NCBI RefSeq assembly: GCF_000165425.1 | Contig: NW_001799510.1 | Span: 95,459-159,458 of the forward strand | Reading direction: 5' to 3' | Origin: Paramecium tetraurelia | Taxonomy: Eukaryota > Ciliophora > Oligohymenophorea > Peniculida > Parameciidae | DNA length: 64,000 nt | Shown: piece by piece, positions 1 through 12,810 of the stretch | Layout: every line of letters begins with the position of its first letter | Numbering within the stretch: the first letter of the stretch is position 1 | Notes under the pieces: model-generated | What the model was told of the DNA's origin: nothing | Seen by the model: the letters and a program-made list of their open reading frames with translations, nothing else | Database searches by the model: none | Program-made: the position numbers and the translations under genes

Positions 1-1344
1 TCCACAAAATATCGTATAATATTGAAGCAAGTAGTCCTGCTCCTACTAATTTGATATGAATTGGCTCAAATCTATCCATTAAAATTGTTAACATTAATCC
101 ATGACAGACTAACACCTATATTCATAAATGAATATGTAATATACATCTAAAAATGAAGGTTTAGCAGAACAAACAAATAAGGTGATCAAGCCATAAATAG
201 TGAATATGATAACACCACGTTGAAGAATTTCTGGAGCTTCTGGTGTTTACTCTTGGATTTCTACTTATTTATCAGACTAGAGAATAGACCATATTTATTC
301 TTAGGGAGAATTTATTTAATTTTATTATTAATCTATTTCATTGATATTATGATCTGCTTCTTATTAATTTTAGGATGATTGTAATTGTTAATTAAAGATA
401 TTTGATGACAATTACTTATTATTTTATTCTTTTGATTATTATTTAACTTTGAATGGTCTTTCAATTACTTCTATGTTGTTCTTATATTCTATTAAATCAC
501 TATCTAAATTAACCATTTTCTATTCAAATTTCTATAATTAGGCCTATAAGTATTGGTGCTGTTTAAATATTAGTTACATAAAATTACCTTGTTTAACACA
601 ACTTACGCTTCTAAGGTGACAGCGGATCCAAGTACTCTACCCACCGGATCTAGTAACTTTAACTCCACTTGTTTTATAGCTAAATCATCCAACTATTGAA
701 TATTCAATTAGGCTTGGCCCCATAGAGTGGGTAGGGAGTTATCTGTTCTGATGTAAAATTGAATCTAAAGAGATGAGAGAAGTGGGGGAACTGAACTATG
801 AGATTTGTATTGATGCAAATTTACAATTCAAAATCTTGATTAAATTCAGGATTGGCTTTATCGTATTACTATAGTGGTTTAGCAATTTAATTTATAACTC
901 CTAAAGTTAATTAGATGTGGCAAGTTGTATATTGTAACTGTTATGGAACGTTTTTTATACATTAGAGAGTTAGAAAAATGTATCTTGTATTCGAATAAAC
1001 AGCTAATTATAGATTTATTACAAACATGTTTCAGCTAATTGATTTTCACAAATAGCTTTATTTTATTATATTTATTTTAATTATTATTCTGCATTCTATG
1101 TTTTTTCTTCTAATAGCTATATTGCATCTAAGATCGTTTGTCCAATATCTGCAAGTCTAAATACTACTTTCATATTCAATTGAGTTGGTTTGCATTATTG
1201 AAATAATTATTCTGCAATATCTCTATCAAATTCCTTCCTGCCCATCATATCTAATTTAGCCAATATTTCATCAGCCTTATACAAAGTTTCCTATTTTAAT
1301 CCGTTTTCCTCAAATCCTCTTAATACAGTTTATAACTTAAACAT
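1..1344 (-). CDS. Coiled-coil / C2-like / transmembrane protein (3' end outside window)
   Basis: Reads on the minus strand from an ATG at 1344 and runs off the left edge, so the C-terminus is missing. The N-terminal ~130 residues are helical and Q/E rich. A beta-rich stretch with C2-like character follows (NPEFNQDFELQI ... VELKLLDPVGRVLG). Next come a Q/N-rich linker and at least two hydrophobic segments (GVIIFTIYGLITLFVC and a second near the edge), suggesting membrane anchoring. Four short introns are needed to keep frame: GTTTGT...TTAG, a 32-nt GTTCAG...TTTAG, and two of 29 nt. It is divergent from the next gene across a 194-bp spacer. I do not recognise the family. The C2 reading is inference from fold-like pattern only. 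Confidence 0.7.
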
Positions 1345-1538
1345 ATTAAAATTTATTTATATTATATTCATGTCGTTCAGGAGCTAAAGGAATTTGAAAA
1401 TTAAAATTAAATCTACTTTCAAGCTCACTCAATATTAATAATTAATGAGAGAATATATAAATCAGTTTTTAATTCATTTACTTTGGCTTAAATATATATA
1501 TTAGGTAATATTGAAATATCTCAAATTAATTAAACAAA

Positions 1539-2144
1539 ATGAATAGTAATACAAAAATAACCTTGACAATTGAATAATTAACAGAATTACTAATGAATCC
1601 ATAATTACCTAATATTTAAAGTAGCTTGTAATCATTGTCTGAATTTGAATTGAGAAATAACAACGTCGATTTAATGAAAATAGTATCATTTGTTGATTAG
1701 GATGAGTTCCAAGCCATCAGCACATCTACTTCAAGCAAAAATAGTCAAACTCAATAAATGATTGAGAAAATTAATGAATTAGAAGTGGAAAATAATTATC
1801 TCAAAAATTAATTGGAGTAGTAGATTGAGAAAGAAAACCATTTAAGAGAACAAATGAACCAATACTTGAAAGAATCATCGAAATTAAAATCAGAGAATGA
1901 ACGTCTTAGCAAATAAATGGATGAACTAGAAGCATTAATAAATCAAAACAAAGTGATATCAAATAGACTTGATCCTGTCTCTAAATCAGTCCACTTGGAT
2001 ATGAAGAAAGCCTTAATTGTCAAACCATTAACAATAACACAACCGTTGCGCAAATTTTCAGGTGCTAGTGGAATAGTAGCATAGCATCCTTTTAAAAATT
2101 CCAAAGACTTAATTAGAATAAAAACTGAAAGAAGTTATTAATGA
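1539..2144 (+). CDS. Small coiled-coil protein, 201 aa
   Basis: A single-exon frame from ATG 1539 to TGA 2144 with many TAA/TAG glutamine codons. The central third (roughly residues 70-135) is a strong coiled coil rich in E, K, N and Q (IEKINELEVENNYLKNQLEQ). The C-terminus is basic and serine rich. No catalytic motif, signal peptide or membrane segment is visible. It shares a 194-bp divergent spacer with the gene on the left. Function unknown. Confidence 0.75.
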
Positions 2145-2341
2145 GACTGTCAAATTTTGATTATTTTCTACGTTATATTACATATTTGTATAAAATCTAA
2201 GTAGGCTGGGAGTTTTGATATAATTACTGATATCCTAAATCAAGGAGGTACACTATTTGAAAAAGAAATTAGTAGCAAAATTAATTGAACTCTTAATCGA
2301 TTATGGTAATGAATAGCCTAATATATATTAATATTCATAAA

Positions 2342-3997
2342 ATGTTATCATAAATAATTTTGGCTACTCTATTAGGAATAACTTTATGTGGTTGGACAAG
2401 GTTCCCATAAATAAAAATAGACAAGTTTAACAAAACTGAATAGGCCATCTCAATTAGCACTGAGGATTTCAAACATTTAAAATACCCCAATGCTTTTGAT
2501 TTGGAATTGTATTATCAGGAAGGACTCACCGATGAAAAAGATATTTCAAAATACTAAAAAATCGAGGATACATATCTATAATAACAAGGATGCTCTTATT
2601 CTGAAAGGAAAATAAAGGTAGAAGATCAAATGTAGATTTAATTGCCAGATGAAGGCAAGTACAGTTTTACTGATATGATAGTTGTTGAAAAATCAGCATT
2701 TGTAATTAGGAATGATCATAAAGTATTTAGTGTCTAATTAGATTTTAATGGGAATGAGTTGAAGGTATGCTATAATAATTATAATTTAAGAAATTAAGTG
2801 TTTCTTCCTAACATTTAGATTTTTCAAATTAAATTGCTATTAATCTCAAAAAAAAACCTCAATTTTTGGTAGCAGGCCAATAAGTCTTTGTTGTGACGGA
2901 GAAAGGAACAATTGGCTTCAATTTTACGGAATGGTCAAATGGAAGTTTGCCAAAAATAAATTTTCATAATTTGGAAGAAGTGAACAATATTTATTATGTC
3001 CATTATGATGAAAAATTTAGGAGGATGTTTATAGTTGCTGGAATATAAGGCGTGTTGGTGTATGAAATAAAATAATAGGAGTTAAATCATCTTTATACAA
3101 TAAATATAAATTTAAACATAATTAAAGTGTAAACTAAGGACGATCAATTATTTTTATTAGATGATAAAAAAGGAATCCACTTTTATACTATAACTGAAAG
3201 TGAATACAAAGATAGTGGTAATTATACAATATTATTTAGAATTCCTAATTCCTCTGGAAAATCCTATATCTTTTGTATATAATAAGAACTCTTTCTTAGT
3301 AGTGGCTTAAACTGGGCAATCTTCAGATAAGATCATTTTTGGAATAGAAATTCTGTTTCATTTTAAAAATCAAGAATTTTATTATAATAAATTTTATTTA
3401 GAAGATATGCAATTAAAAGATGTCTAAAGTTGTGGTGACTTTTAATTTTTAATTGGTTATGATGTACACAAGATCATTTAAACAAATGTATACAGAGGAT
3501 TTGTAGATGAAAATTTTGATTATGATACTGATTTCATGATACCATTATTATAGAAAATTGAGGAAATAGAAGGCACAGATTACGAAAAAGCTAATTATTA
3601 ATATCATCATTCGTTAGCATTGACACCTCGTCATTTATATGGATTGACTATTAAGGACAGAAATCCAGAGATAGTTTGTTCATCTCAAAAATAAATTGAG
3701 TAGTCTTATGCAATTTTAATTAATTCAACTTAATGTGAAAAGGCAGAAACAGATCCTTTCATAGTTTGTCATGAGGAACATTTTATTAATTTAGTGGTAA
3801 ATGAAGTTTTGCTAGATTCATAATCGTAATGGTATGCAGAGGTGTTCCTGATTGTGGTTTTCGTAATCTTTATTTTGTTATTAATATGCGGATACAAAAT
3901 GTGCACTAAATGGAGAATTATTATGAAAAATGTGGAGGCTACATTGTAAAGTAAAAAAGGTAATAAACAATATGCAGACCTGCCACTGGGATAATGA
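2342..3997 (+). CDS. Type I membrane protein with large extracellular domain
   Basis: The 535-aa product starts with a signal peptide (MLSQIILATLLGITLCGW). About 470 beta-rich residues with N-glycosylation sequons follow. A single transmembrane helix near residues 490-510 (VFLIVVFVIFILLLICGY) precedes a short basic cytoplasmic tail. The repeating pattern of short strands (VAGIQGVLVYE, LFLLDDKKGIHFY) recalls a beta-propeller, which is inference. Two introns, a 26-nt one ending in AAG near 2765 and a 22-nt one near 3221, restore the frame, and the spliced length is a whole number of codons. The ligand and family are not recognised. Confidence 0.75.
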
Positions 3998-4303
3998 AAT
4001 TTTCAATAATTTATACAGTAATACAAATATTATCTCGAATATATTACATTTATATTTTGAATCTTTAGTCTATGCATTATTCTTAATTGACAATATGAAA
4101 TTATGAATACACTATTGTTTAATTAGAGTATTAACTGATATTTATAACAAATTACTTTTTCTAAATTGTATTTTATATAAATAAAGGTTCATTTATTTAG
4201 TATTATGTCTATAATTGCATTCATGTTGATGGCTTAAGACATATTGAAATGAGTGTTAATTATAATTGAATTAGTTTTACTTTAAAGGAATTTAAGAAGG
4301 GCT

Positions 4304-6521
4304 ATGAATTATTTAAATAATATGATTTTTTATAAATGTAAAAGAGGAATACAGTTTTCATTTGCTCTTAAACTTCTCATTACTGCAAGTTTCTCTAATG
4401 ACATTTATTTGATAGTCATATCCTCGGTGAATATATTTACAATATTATTGATATTGAATAAGAAATATACACCAATTTGGAAATATTTCAGAATTATTTT
4501 GCTTTTAGAATTGTGCTTTAATGATTAACCTTTTGGACCTGCTATTGTGGCATCAATCAAATACAACATTAAATACAAGATCATAATCTTGTCTTATTAT
4601 TTATTGAGAGCAAGTTTATTTTTTTTTCATACCTTCAAGATTATTGATTGGATTTACTTAGGAATCCTTTTTGTTGGTTTTAACACATACTTTTACATGC
4701 ATGTAATAACTATTTAAAATTTAGGATCTAAAGTAAACAGACAGTAAAATAAATTCATAATCTCAAAGGAAGCTCACTTAATTTGACATTCCTTCTCAAA
4801 ACGATTCTAATGAAGTTATTGATTTCTTAAATTATATTCCTCTAGGAATATGTTAATTAGATAGCAATTACAATCTAGTGAATTCTAATCACAAAACCAA
4901 AAAATATTGTTCCAATATCAAAGAGGATACTTTATAGTAATAATTGTTTTTGATGATACAAAGGTAATGTCTTTCGATATAATATTTTAGAGCCTGGATT
5001 CAATAGTAATCGATGCCCAGTGCCCTAAGGTTTGAAAGAAGGTCTTTATTCAATTCTTCCGAAGATTATGGATCTGATTTTCAATTAAAAAGAATGCAAT
5101 CTTGTAGTTAAAGTAGAAAAAAAGCAATTTCTTTTACCTCCTGTCGACAATATAACAATCCCGTGGATATTGTCTAAATCATCAATAAATACAAATCAAA
5201 AGGTATTTCTGGAAGTATCAATCTCAACTCTCTTAAGTATAGAGATTAAACTACTTTCAAAACGTATGAGATTAAGATATACGAAGTATCAAAAGGATTA
5301 TTGATAATGATTAAAAACATAACAAAAAAGGAGAAATAAATTGATATGAAAGAGAGATATCATTTCCAATAAATGCTCATCAATTCCTTTTCACATGAAT
5401 TACGCACTCCTTTAAATTGTTCTCTCTCTCTGTTACAAACATTAGAACAACAAATTAAGTCAGAATTGAATGATACATATTTAAAACCTGCAATTATCTC
5501 AAATAAAAAATTGTTGCACCAGATTAACGACATATTGGATTTTGCTAATTTTGAAGTTTAAACCTTCAAACTAAGACCCACCATTTTCAAATTGTCTAAT
5601 CTAATATAGACGATTGAAGATTATTTTAAAGCGGAATGCGAATAAAAGAAAATCGATTTTGTCATTTAATCTTGCGAAGATGCTTTCATCAGAAGTGATT
5701 ATGATAGAATATTACAAATTTTAGTTAACTTATTGAACAACTCTGTTAAATATACAAAACAAGAAGGAATCATTTAATTGAATGTCAAAAGAGTAGGATC
5801 ATTGTATCAATTCGAAGTCTTTGATACAGGATGTGGTATTTCAAATGAGAAACTATTTTTAATTAATAAAATTCTGTAAAACTAAGAAGTTGATATTGCA
5901 AGAAGAGGCGAAGAAGATTATATTTAATATGTGGGTTTGGGTCTAAAAGTGTCAAGTCAGATTGCTAGATAACTTTGCGATAGAGGTGAATTGAATATAA
6001 CAAGTTAATTGAATCAATTTACAAACAATAGATTCGTTGTAAAAGATTTGTAATCTTATGATGAAGCATTAATAATACCAACAGATGAATGCATTTAAGA
6101 ACCATACAAAAGCAAGGTTAAAACTAAATGTAATTGTCTAAATGTACTTATTGTTGATGACATCCCCTTCAATCATTTAGCATTCATTACTGTATTGAAA
6201 TACTTCAATGTAAAAAGTGACAGTGCCTATGATGGACAAATGGCCATTGAAATGGTTAAGAATAGATTCAAAAATTGCAAATGCACTTATAAATTGATTT
6301 TCATGGACATTGACATGCCTGGTATAGATGGATATTAGACAACTTAAGAAATTTAGTAATTTTTAGAATAGAATGACATGAGTTCAACTATCATTATGTG
6401 CAGTGCATTTGATAGTAAAGATAACATTGATATTGCTTATAAAAGTGGCATGAAGGATATCCTACCAAAACCAATAGAAACTAGTCGACTCAAAAAAATA
6501 CTATATAAATATTATTTTTGA
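4304..6521 (+). CDS. Hybrid sensor histidine kinase with receiver domain (first of tandem pair)
   Basis: About 730 aa with one 25-nt intron (GTAAAATAAA...CAAAG). The N-terminal ~150 residues hold several membrane helices. A PAS-like linker is followed by a HisKA domain with the phosphoacceptor His in FSHELRTPLN (codon at 5394), and a HATPase_c domain with N box NLLNNSVKYT, G1 DTGCGI and G2 VGLGLKVS. The C-terminal receiver has the acidic pair in LIVDD, the phosphorylatable Asp in IFMDIDMPG and the conserved Lys in LPKPIE. All catalytic residues are present, so an active His-to-Asp phosphorelay enzyme at a membrane is expected. An HPt partner was not seen in the window. The start is uncertain: a hydrophobic stretch lies upstream (near 4205) but is separated by an in-frame TGA. 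Confidence 0.9.
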
Positions 6522-6685
6522 TTATAAATCTATATATATATATATAGATTCTTTTTAAGATCGCTTTCTTATTATAGTTCGATGTTTTGCCTTCGTGTTT
6601 CTGTGCATTCCTATGTGTCGATCCATTTGATGATAAACTAAGTCGAGAAAACTGGAATGTTAATATAATTTTAATACAAATTAAA

Positions 6686-9335
6686 ATGTCAATAATTATT
6701 ATGACATTGATTATATAATCCACCATTGTGTCGATATATAATGGTGTTACGTAAACTGAGTAAAGTTACTTTTTACTATTGGATATACTCTTATTTTTGG
6801 GACAATATGGGTAAAACTTAAAGTTGATTCTATTAATTGGTAGTATATGTTTGTCGAATGAATTGCTAATTGCGGATGAGGATGTAAATTTTATATTAAT
6901 GTAGATTAAATGTTATTATATGAGTATGCGATTTGTTCTTAGTGCCAATGTACTATTGGAAAAACAAAAATCTATTTACTTTTTAAGCTGCCTCTTTTAT
7001 TTACTTTTCAGGTCCCTTTTATACTTATAACCATTGTCGTATTTGACTATCTTTGGATATTTAATGATTTTGATCTAATGTAAAGTTTTGAATAATGCAA
7101 AGGTCTTTCTCAAAATATAGGTGATGGAAAATCTAAGAATTACCAGACACAATAAATTTTTGAGTTTTTCAAAGCAAGTCTCCCTCTTCCTATTTGTATA
7201 ATTCAAAATAATTGTATTTAATTTTGCTATTCCTAGAATTTTTATTTAAAACTGATTAGTTTATAACTGAATACCTAGAAATCACTCCTTAGATTATAAG
7301 ACTGATATCTTCAGAAAAGAATAAGGATAGCATAACCAATTATATATCAAATAAGAGAGCAAATACCAATAAATCATTCACGTATGAAGCAAGAAAGAGA
7401 TTGAATAATTGCAACGTCTTGTAAAATGATAGTCAAGCTGAATTCTATTGCAATGTTAAAAACTACTTTCCTGTGGATATAGAAGTTGCAGAAATAATTT
7501 GGGAAGAATAACCAGCTACAATGCTCGTTTTTTAAACTTAAGAATAGAGATAAGATAAGAATTAGATTAACGATTTAAAGTAAAAGGATTAGTATAAAGA
7601 CGAGATGTTGGCAAGTGTATCACATGATTTCAAAACACCAATCAATGGGATAGTCGCTATTGTGTAATTTTTAGAATCGTAAGCATTTTATATTTAATTT
7701 AAGGATTGTAGTTGACTAAAATGAGCTTAATTACTTAAAAATATTAAAGAAATGGGCATAACTATTGTTATTTATGATTAGCGACATTTTGGACTTCTCT
7801 AGAATTCAAAACAATACTCTAAGATTAACTAACACTACTTTTTATATCTAAGTTATTGTCTAAGAGATTATTGATTTGATATCTTTATAAGCTAACCAGA
7901 AAGGAATTATAGTGGAGAAAAAAATAACCTTTGGAGATCGAATGATGTATTCAGATCCCAATAGAATTAAATAGATCTTATTAAATTTATTAAGTAATTC
8001 CCTAAAATTTACTGAGAAGGGCAAAATAAATATTTTGGTTGATTATAAATATACAGAATCAGACAGCTAGTATAAAATCATCACAATCAGTGTCTCAGAT
8101 ACAGGAGTAGGCATCCCAGATAATATTAAACCAAAGTTGTTTTAAATGTATGGTACTTTTGACTTCACTAATAATGGGTCAAACAAACATGGTATTGGCT
8201 TGGGATTGGTTATATGCAAAAAGCTAGTGGGATTGTTGGGTCCATCTGATAAAATTGAATTGAAAAGTTAAGTTGGAATAGGATCAACTTTTAGTTTTGA
8301 TGTATATATCGATATTGATTAAAGAAATACTATTTCTAAACAATATCAAAAGGAAATGACTAATATTTATAAGTAAGATACTAAATAAAGTTTATGTGAT
8401 CATCAAAATACTAATTTACTCATAACTTCCTAATTCACTATTTTCAACTAAACAATTCATTAACCAACAATTAACAATAATTTGAGTGGGATGGCAAAAA
8501 AGCTCAATAAGAAATCCATATCAACTTTATAGGAAATTAACGATAAGAAGTCTCACAAAGCATAATAATTTCGAACCTTAAATCCAAAAAAACCAAAGAA
8601 AAAATCTTTACTTTAAAGAGAAAATTCCATTAATAATGTTTCCCTAATTCTAGAGGATTCTGACTATTCTAAAACAAGAAATATAGAATACTATTTGGAG
8701 TTTCATAACGATATTACTTATGCAACATAATTATTTAAAAACCAAAGATAAATTGAAATGAATAACAGTCCTATAAATACTCCGTTTTATTAGAATGAAA
8801 GTTCTGAGTCTCCAGCTATGCATATTAGACAGCGTAAACCGTTGTAATTCACTGAATCAATTGAGGATATGATGAGAATCTTATTTCCAGAACCTTGTAC
8901 AATTTTAGTCGTTGATGATTCACCAGTTAACGTATTTGCATTCAGATTAATCATGCAAAAATACGATTTCATAACTATTGAAGAAGCATACAACGGAGAA
9001 TAGGCTCTTTAGAAAATTAGGATGAATATACAAAATGATAGGAAGTATTAATTTATTTTCATGGATTTAACCATGCCTATCATGAATGGATACGAAGCTA
9101 CTGAGTAGATTCGAATTATGGTATCATATTTTAAGTTATTTTTATGTGATTCTAGGAGAAGGATAATTTAATAGAAAAAAGTTTCATAATTGCCCTGACA
9201 GGATATGACGATCTCAAGGAGAAAGAGAAATGTTAATAAAAAGGTTTTGATGCATTTGTTTCTAAGCCTATCAAAATTATTGACATTATCTCTGTAGTTA
9301 ATGAAGTAAAAAATATAAAAGACCCTTAAATTTGA
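6686..9335 (+). CDS. Hybrid sensor histidine kinase with receiver domain (second of tandem pair)
   Basis: About 847 aa. An N-terminal multi-helix membrane domain (TLIIQSTIVSIYNG, YFLLLDILLFLG, IYFLSCLFYLLFRSLLYL) leads to a HisKA domain with His in VSHDFKTPING (codon at 7623). The HATPase_c domain has N box NLLSNSLKFT, G1 DTGVGIP and G2 GIGLGLVICKK. A long, low-complexity K/N/Q linker precedes a receiver with LVVDDSP, FMDLTMPIMNGYE and SKPIK. Introns of about 46, 25 (GTAAGC...TTAAG) and 35 nt (GTATCA...TCTAG) keep the frame, and the spliced length is divisible by three. The frame stays open upstream of ATG 6686, so the start is provisional. It lies 165 bp downstream of a kinase of the same architecture but is clearly diverged from it. 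Confidence 0.9.
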
Positions 9336-9524
9336 TTTTATGAAAACTTATTTATATTTCTATTTTTGAAGATAACTCAAAGTAAAAGTGCAATCTTTTC
9401 TTTGATCCGATAGGACTTTTAGAATTTTATTATTAATATTTTAATATTGAAATAGTCAGTTCTAAAATTATTCATTAAATTCACATTATTATTTTTTTTT
9501 ATTAATAAATTTATTGAGCAGTTA

Positions 9525-9740
9525 ATGTCCTCTACACCACGCCAAATCAAATCACTGAATAAAGAATTATATCTGACCAGCATACCTTATAACAGCAAAT
9601 TTTAGAGAACTTTTACAAATGAGGAAATGTCAAGTGTGTCGAAAAAATTAGATTTTGATCAATTTGACAATCAAGTATCAAAATCAAACTTATTGAAAAT
9701 GAATTCATTACCCCTTAAAGGAATCAGCCACATAAGATGA
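9525..9740 (+). CDS. Small basic protein, 71 aa
   Basis: A short uninterrupted frame beginning MSSTPRQIKSLNKELYLTSI and ending LPLKGISHIR before TGA 9738-9740. It contains one TAG glutamine codon. It is hydrophilic and serine/lysine rich with no domain visible. Codon composition looks like its neighbours. It sits 190 bp after the second histidine kinase and about 280 bp before the next plus-strand gene. It could be a spurious frame, although a clean ATG-to-TGA run with ciliate-style codons in such A+T-rich DNA favours a gene. Confidence 0.5.
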
Positions 9741-10021
9741 TCGAATTACTAGATAATGATTTTAATTGTATATAGTTTCCTCACACTTTATCAAATTTCA
9801 CATTCATTATTATACAAAACTATAATTAAAATCATAATCAACTTTATAACTCCAAAATAAAAACTTTCTTCATTAATACTTATGTTTACCGATTTAGACA
9901 CGCACTTATTCTTAAATAACTATGTGATCTTTATAGCCTGAATGATTAACTAATACTCTTGATTATCTCCTATTAAGATGTATTTTAATAAGTTTTTATA
10001 AATATAATAATTTAACAAACT

Positions 10022-11912
10022 ATGGATCAACAATCATTAAAGCAAATATTGAGTTCAAGCAATACTTACAGTGGTACAAAGAAGTATTTGGAGGCTATTT
10101 AACAATAGCAAAAGTAAAAAAATTGATTTATAATAAGGGATATAATCTAAATGTGTTCTGCTGTTGTAATTAGCATTTTGTAAGATTAGCAAGGATCTCA
10201 TCTATCTAAATTTTATAGTTTGAAAGTACAATCATGCCTTAATTTAGTTTATTAATGAATTATTAGAATTGTAAGAATATGATTGGATTGATATGACTTA
10301 GAAGAAAATCTTACCAATTTTAGAGGAATATGCAGAATTTAAAAAGGAGAGTTAAGATGATGAAAGGGGTAAGTATATATTTATTTAAAATACATCATAA
10401 AAAAAAAAATATGAATAAGTTAAAGAATTGGAATACGCTGGAAGCATATTTTTTAGGTATTTGCTTGAAAGTATTTGGGTTTGGAGTAAATGGTTTCCAC
10501 TTGATACTGTGGCAGGAAAGTTAAGTTTATTTAAAATTGCTTAAGAGAGACTTTCATTATAAAAGGTTAAATTTCCTCAAATAACATATTTCAATAAAAA
10601 TTAAGTAATAAATCATATGCAAATCTAAAGGGTACAAAATATATTATATTTTAGCCTCCGAAAGAGATGCTAGAAGAGTGCAGACTTCTTATCAAGGAAC
10701 ATTTGGAAGAAAATTCAAACTCAGACCTTTAGAGTTTTTAGAAAACTTTAAGAAAAATTTATTTTACTGACAAAAAGCATTAATTACAAAGTCTTAAGTC
10801 CTATCCATAAGTATGGAAGGAAACAGTTGATTTGATGAGGTAAGGCAAAATGGGATAAGATGTTTAGATTAAATTGAGAACTGCTCAAGTATCAATAATG
10901 TAGAAGAAATTCTTCTAAGCCACTTAGAATCTAAAAAAAAGCAAAGTAGCTTTGCAATAATAAGTTTTCAACTTTTCTACAGTTTTAAGCGAAAAGGAAA
11001 AATTATTGACGGAGATAAACAATCATATTTTAGAAAAAGATCTATTAAAAAATTAAATTTCTTAATTACAAAAATAAAACGATGAAAATTTAAAAGAGAA
11101 TGAAGATCTAAGAATGTAACTTAGTCAGTTGAAACTTAAATTTGACACAACAGAAGTTTAATAGGAGGCCCCAACTTTATCTAATACATTTAATGATTAA
11201 TTCTAAAGATCAAAGGATTTAGAACGACAATTACAAAAAAAGGACATCGAAATTAAGAGACTGAGTGAATAAGTTCAACACTATAAAGGTTTTATTAGTC
11301 AAATGAATGGCAATCTTGATCAATTGTAAAAATTATAAGAATAAACAGAAATGGAACGATTTTAACTGCATTAAGAAAATCTCAAATCAAATTTGAAGTA
11401 AGAAGAACTTTAAAATCAAATAGGTTTATTAAAATAATCAAATAATAGACTTAATGAGATTATAAAACAATTATAAACTTAAAACAATCAATAGTATGAA
11501 GAATACTTACAAAATTTAGAAAAGAACTCAATATATATTTAAAAATTGATCTCTGATTAATCTGAAAGTCCAAATCTGAAGTAAAAACAAACTGAATAAA
11601 TTAAAGAATTGGAACATCAAATTCAAAGATAGAGACAAGAAATTGAAAATCTTAAGCAATAATTAGATGATAACTAAAAATCAGGAATGCAATACAATAA
11701 TTAAACCAAATAATGTATGATTTTTAATAAAACTAGAATATTATAGCCAAAAAAATGAGCGAGGTTTAAACAGTAATTCTACAATGTATAAAAATCATAA
11801 ACTTCCAGATGATATAGAATAAGAATATAATTAAGTGTAAAATAAGGCTACACATACTTACCAAAAATAATACGAAAATTAGATATTTTAGGGGTTTTAA
11901 TAAAAAAAATGA
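10022..11912 (+). CDS. Alpha-helical N-terminal domain plus long coiled coil, 599 aa
   Basis: Residues 1 to about 250 are an alpha-helical, tryptophan-containing region (ESIWVWSKWFPLD) that resembles VHS/ENTH-type trafficking domains by pattern only. The remaining ~350 residues are near-continuous coiled coil rich in Q, E, K and L. Introns of 24 nt (GTAAAAAAATTG...ATAAG), 22 nt (GTACAATC...TTTAG), 23 nt (GTACAAAA...TTTAG) and 22 nt (GTATGATT...ACTAG) give exactly 600 codons. The last intron extends the protein past an apparent stop at 11756 to TGA 11910. A role in trafficking or the cytoskeleton is a guess. Confidence 0.75.
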
Positions 11913-12099
11913 CAAAAGACTATTTTTGTTAACAAAAATTTAAATACGAAATATGTTGGACACTAATTTTATATTTATTATCATTGGTACTTCATTACTT
12001 ACCATCACCTCCCTTCCCTTGATTCTCTTCATCTTTAGGTTTTTTATCTTCTTTGTTGTTGTTACTTTCTTACTTTTCTCCTTCAACGCTAAACAGAAT

Positions 12100-12810
12100 T
12101 CAACTTTAAAAGTACGAGCCGGAAGACTCTGAATTGTGTGAGTCTTTTGAAGAGCCTCTTGATGAGGACTTTGATTTCTTTTTCGAACTCTTTCGCTTCT
12201 TATTCTATTTCTTTTTCTTATCTCTAGATGAACTACTAGATGAGGAATCTGAACTGGATGAACTCTTCCTTTTTTTATTTTTCTTTTTGTGTTTTTTTCT
12301 AGACTCACTAAAATTCATTATTATCTATTTCTTTACCTACTACTAGAGCTAGATGAACTAGATGATGATGATCTACGTCTGCAATTCTTAGCACTAAAAA
12401 ATAGGTAAATGAATAGATATAAAATATATCGTATTCTATAATAAATTATTAAGACGATATAAAACTTACAAATGTCCTGAATGACCGCAAGAATAACATA
12501 AGCCATTGTTTTTGCTAGGCTTATTTCCACGAGCCATCTCAACCTATAAAACCGATCCTTTTACTTCTTCCTTATTCATTTTTTTAACAGCTTTCTCTGC
12601 ATCTTCAGGATCTTTAAATTCCTATAATTAATTCATGATATCTACAATGAAACAATATTTTCCCTTCCATGCAAATTCTTCAATTTTCCCAAATTTCTTG
12701 AATAACTTTTTAATATCATGTTGATCCTCTTTAAGAGAATAACCTGTCACATACACTCTTTTCTTATTCTTCCTAGGTGACCGTGACCTTGATGAACTTG
12801 AAGAAGACAT
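12100..12810 (-). CDS. SR-type splicing factor: RRM, CCHC zinc knuckle, RS tail
   Basis: Product of 201 aa starting MSSSSSSRSRSPRK. An RRM follows, with an RNP2-like strand (KRVYVTGYSL) and a degenerate RNP1 (KGKYCFIVDI). A CCHC zinc knuckle reads CYSCGHSGHFAKNC, and the C-terminal ~70 residues are almost only S, R and K. The architecture matches zinc-knuckle SR proteins (SRSF7/RSZ type), nuclear RNA-binding splicing regulators. A 76-nt intron splits the knuckle between its His and final Cys, and a 29-nt intron lies in the RS tail. An upstream in-frame ATG at 12876 exists, but the serine-rich start at 12810 fits SR proteins better. Convergent with the preceding coiled-coil gene. Confidence 0.88.

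Noticed and set aside
600..760. TATCTGTTCT near 735, like the conserved U2 snRNA 5' region.
   Set aside because: The flanking U2 box is missing, and the minus strand here is well explained as coding (C2-like domain of the first gene).
6535..6548. TATATATATATATA run as a microsatellite or telomere-related repeat.
   Set aside because: It is a short A/T run, common in this DNA, and no C4A2/C3A3 telomere repeats occur in the window.
11756..11758. TGA as the stop of the coiled-coil gene that starts at 10022.
   Set aside because: Removing a 22-nt intron (GTATGATT...ACTAG) skips it and yields a whole codon number ending at 11912.
11940..12308. Standard-code minus-strand frame rich in R, K and E.
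   Set aside because: It is the wrong frame of the RS tail of the SR protein; code-6 reading with a 29-nt intron gives the real RS repeat.
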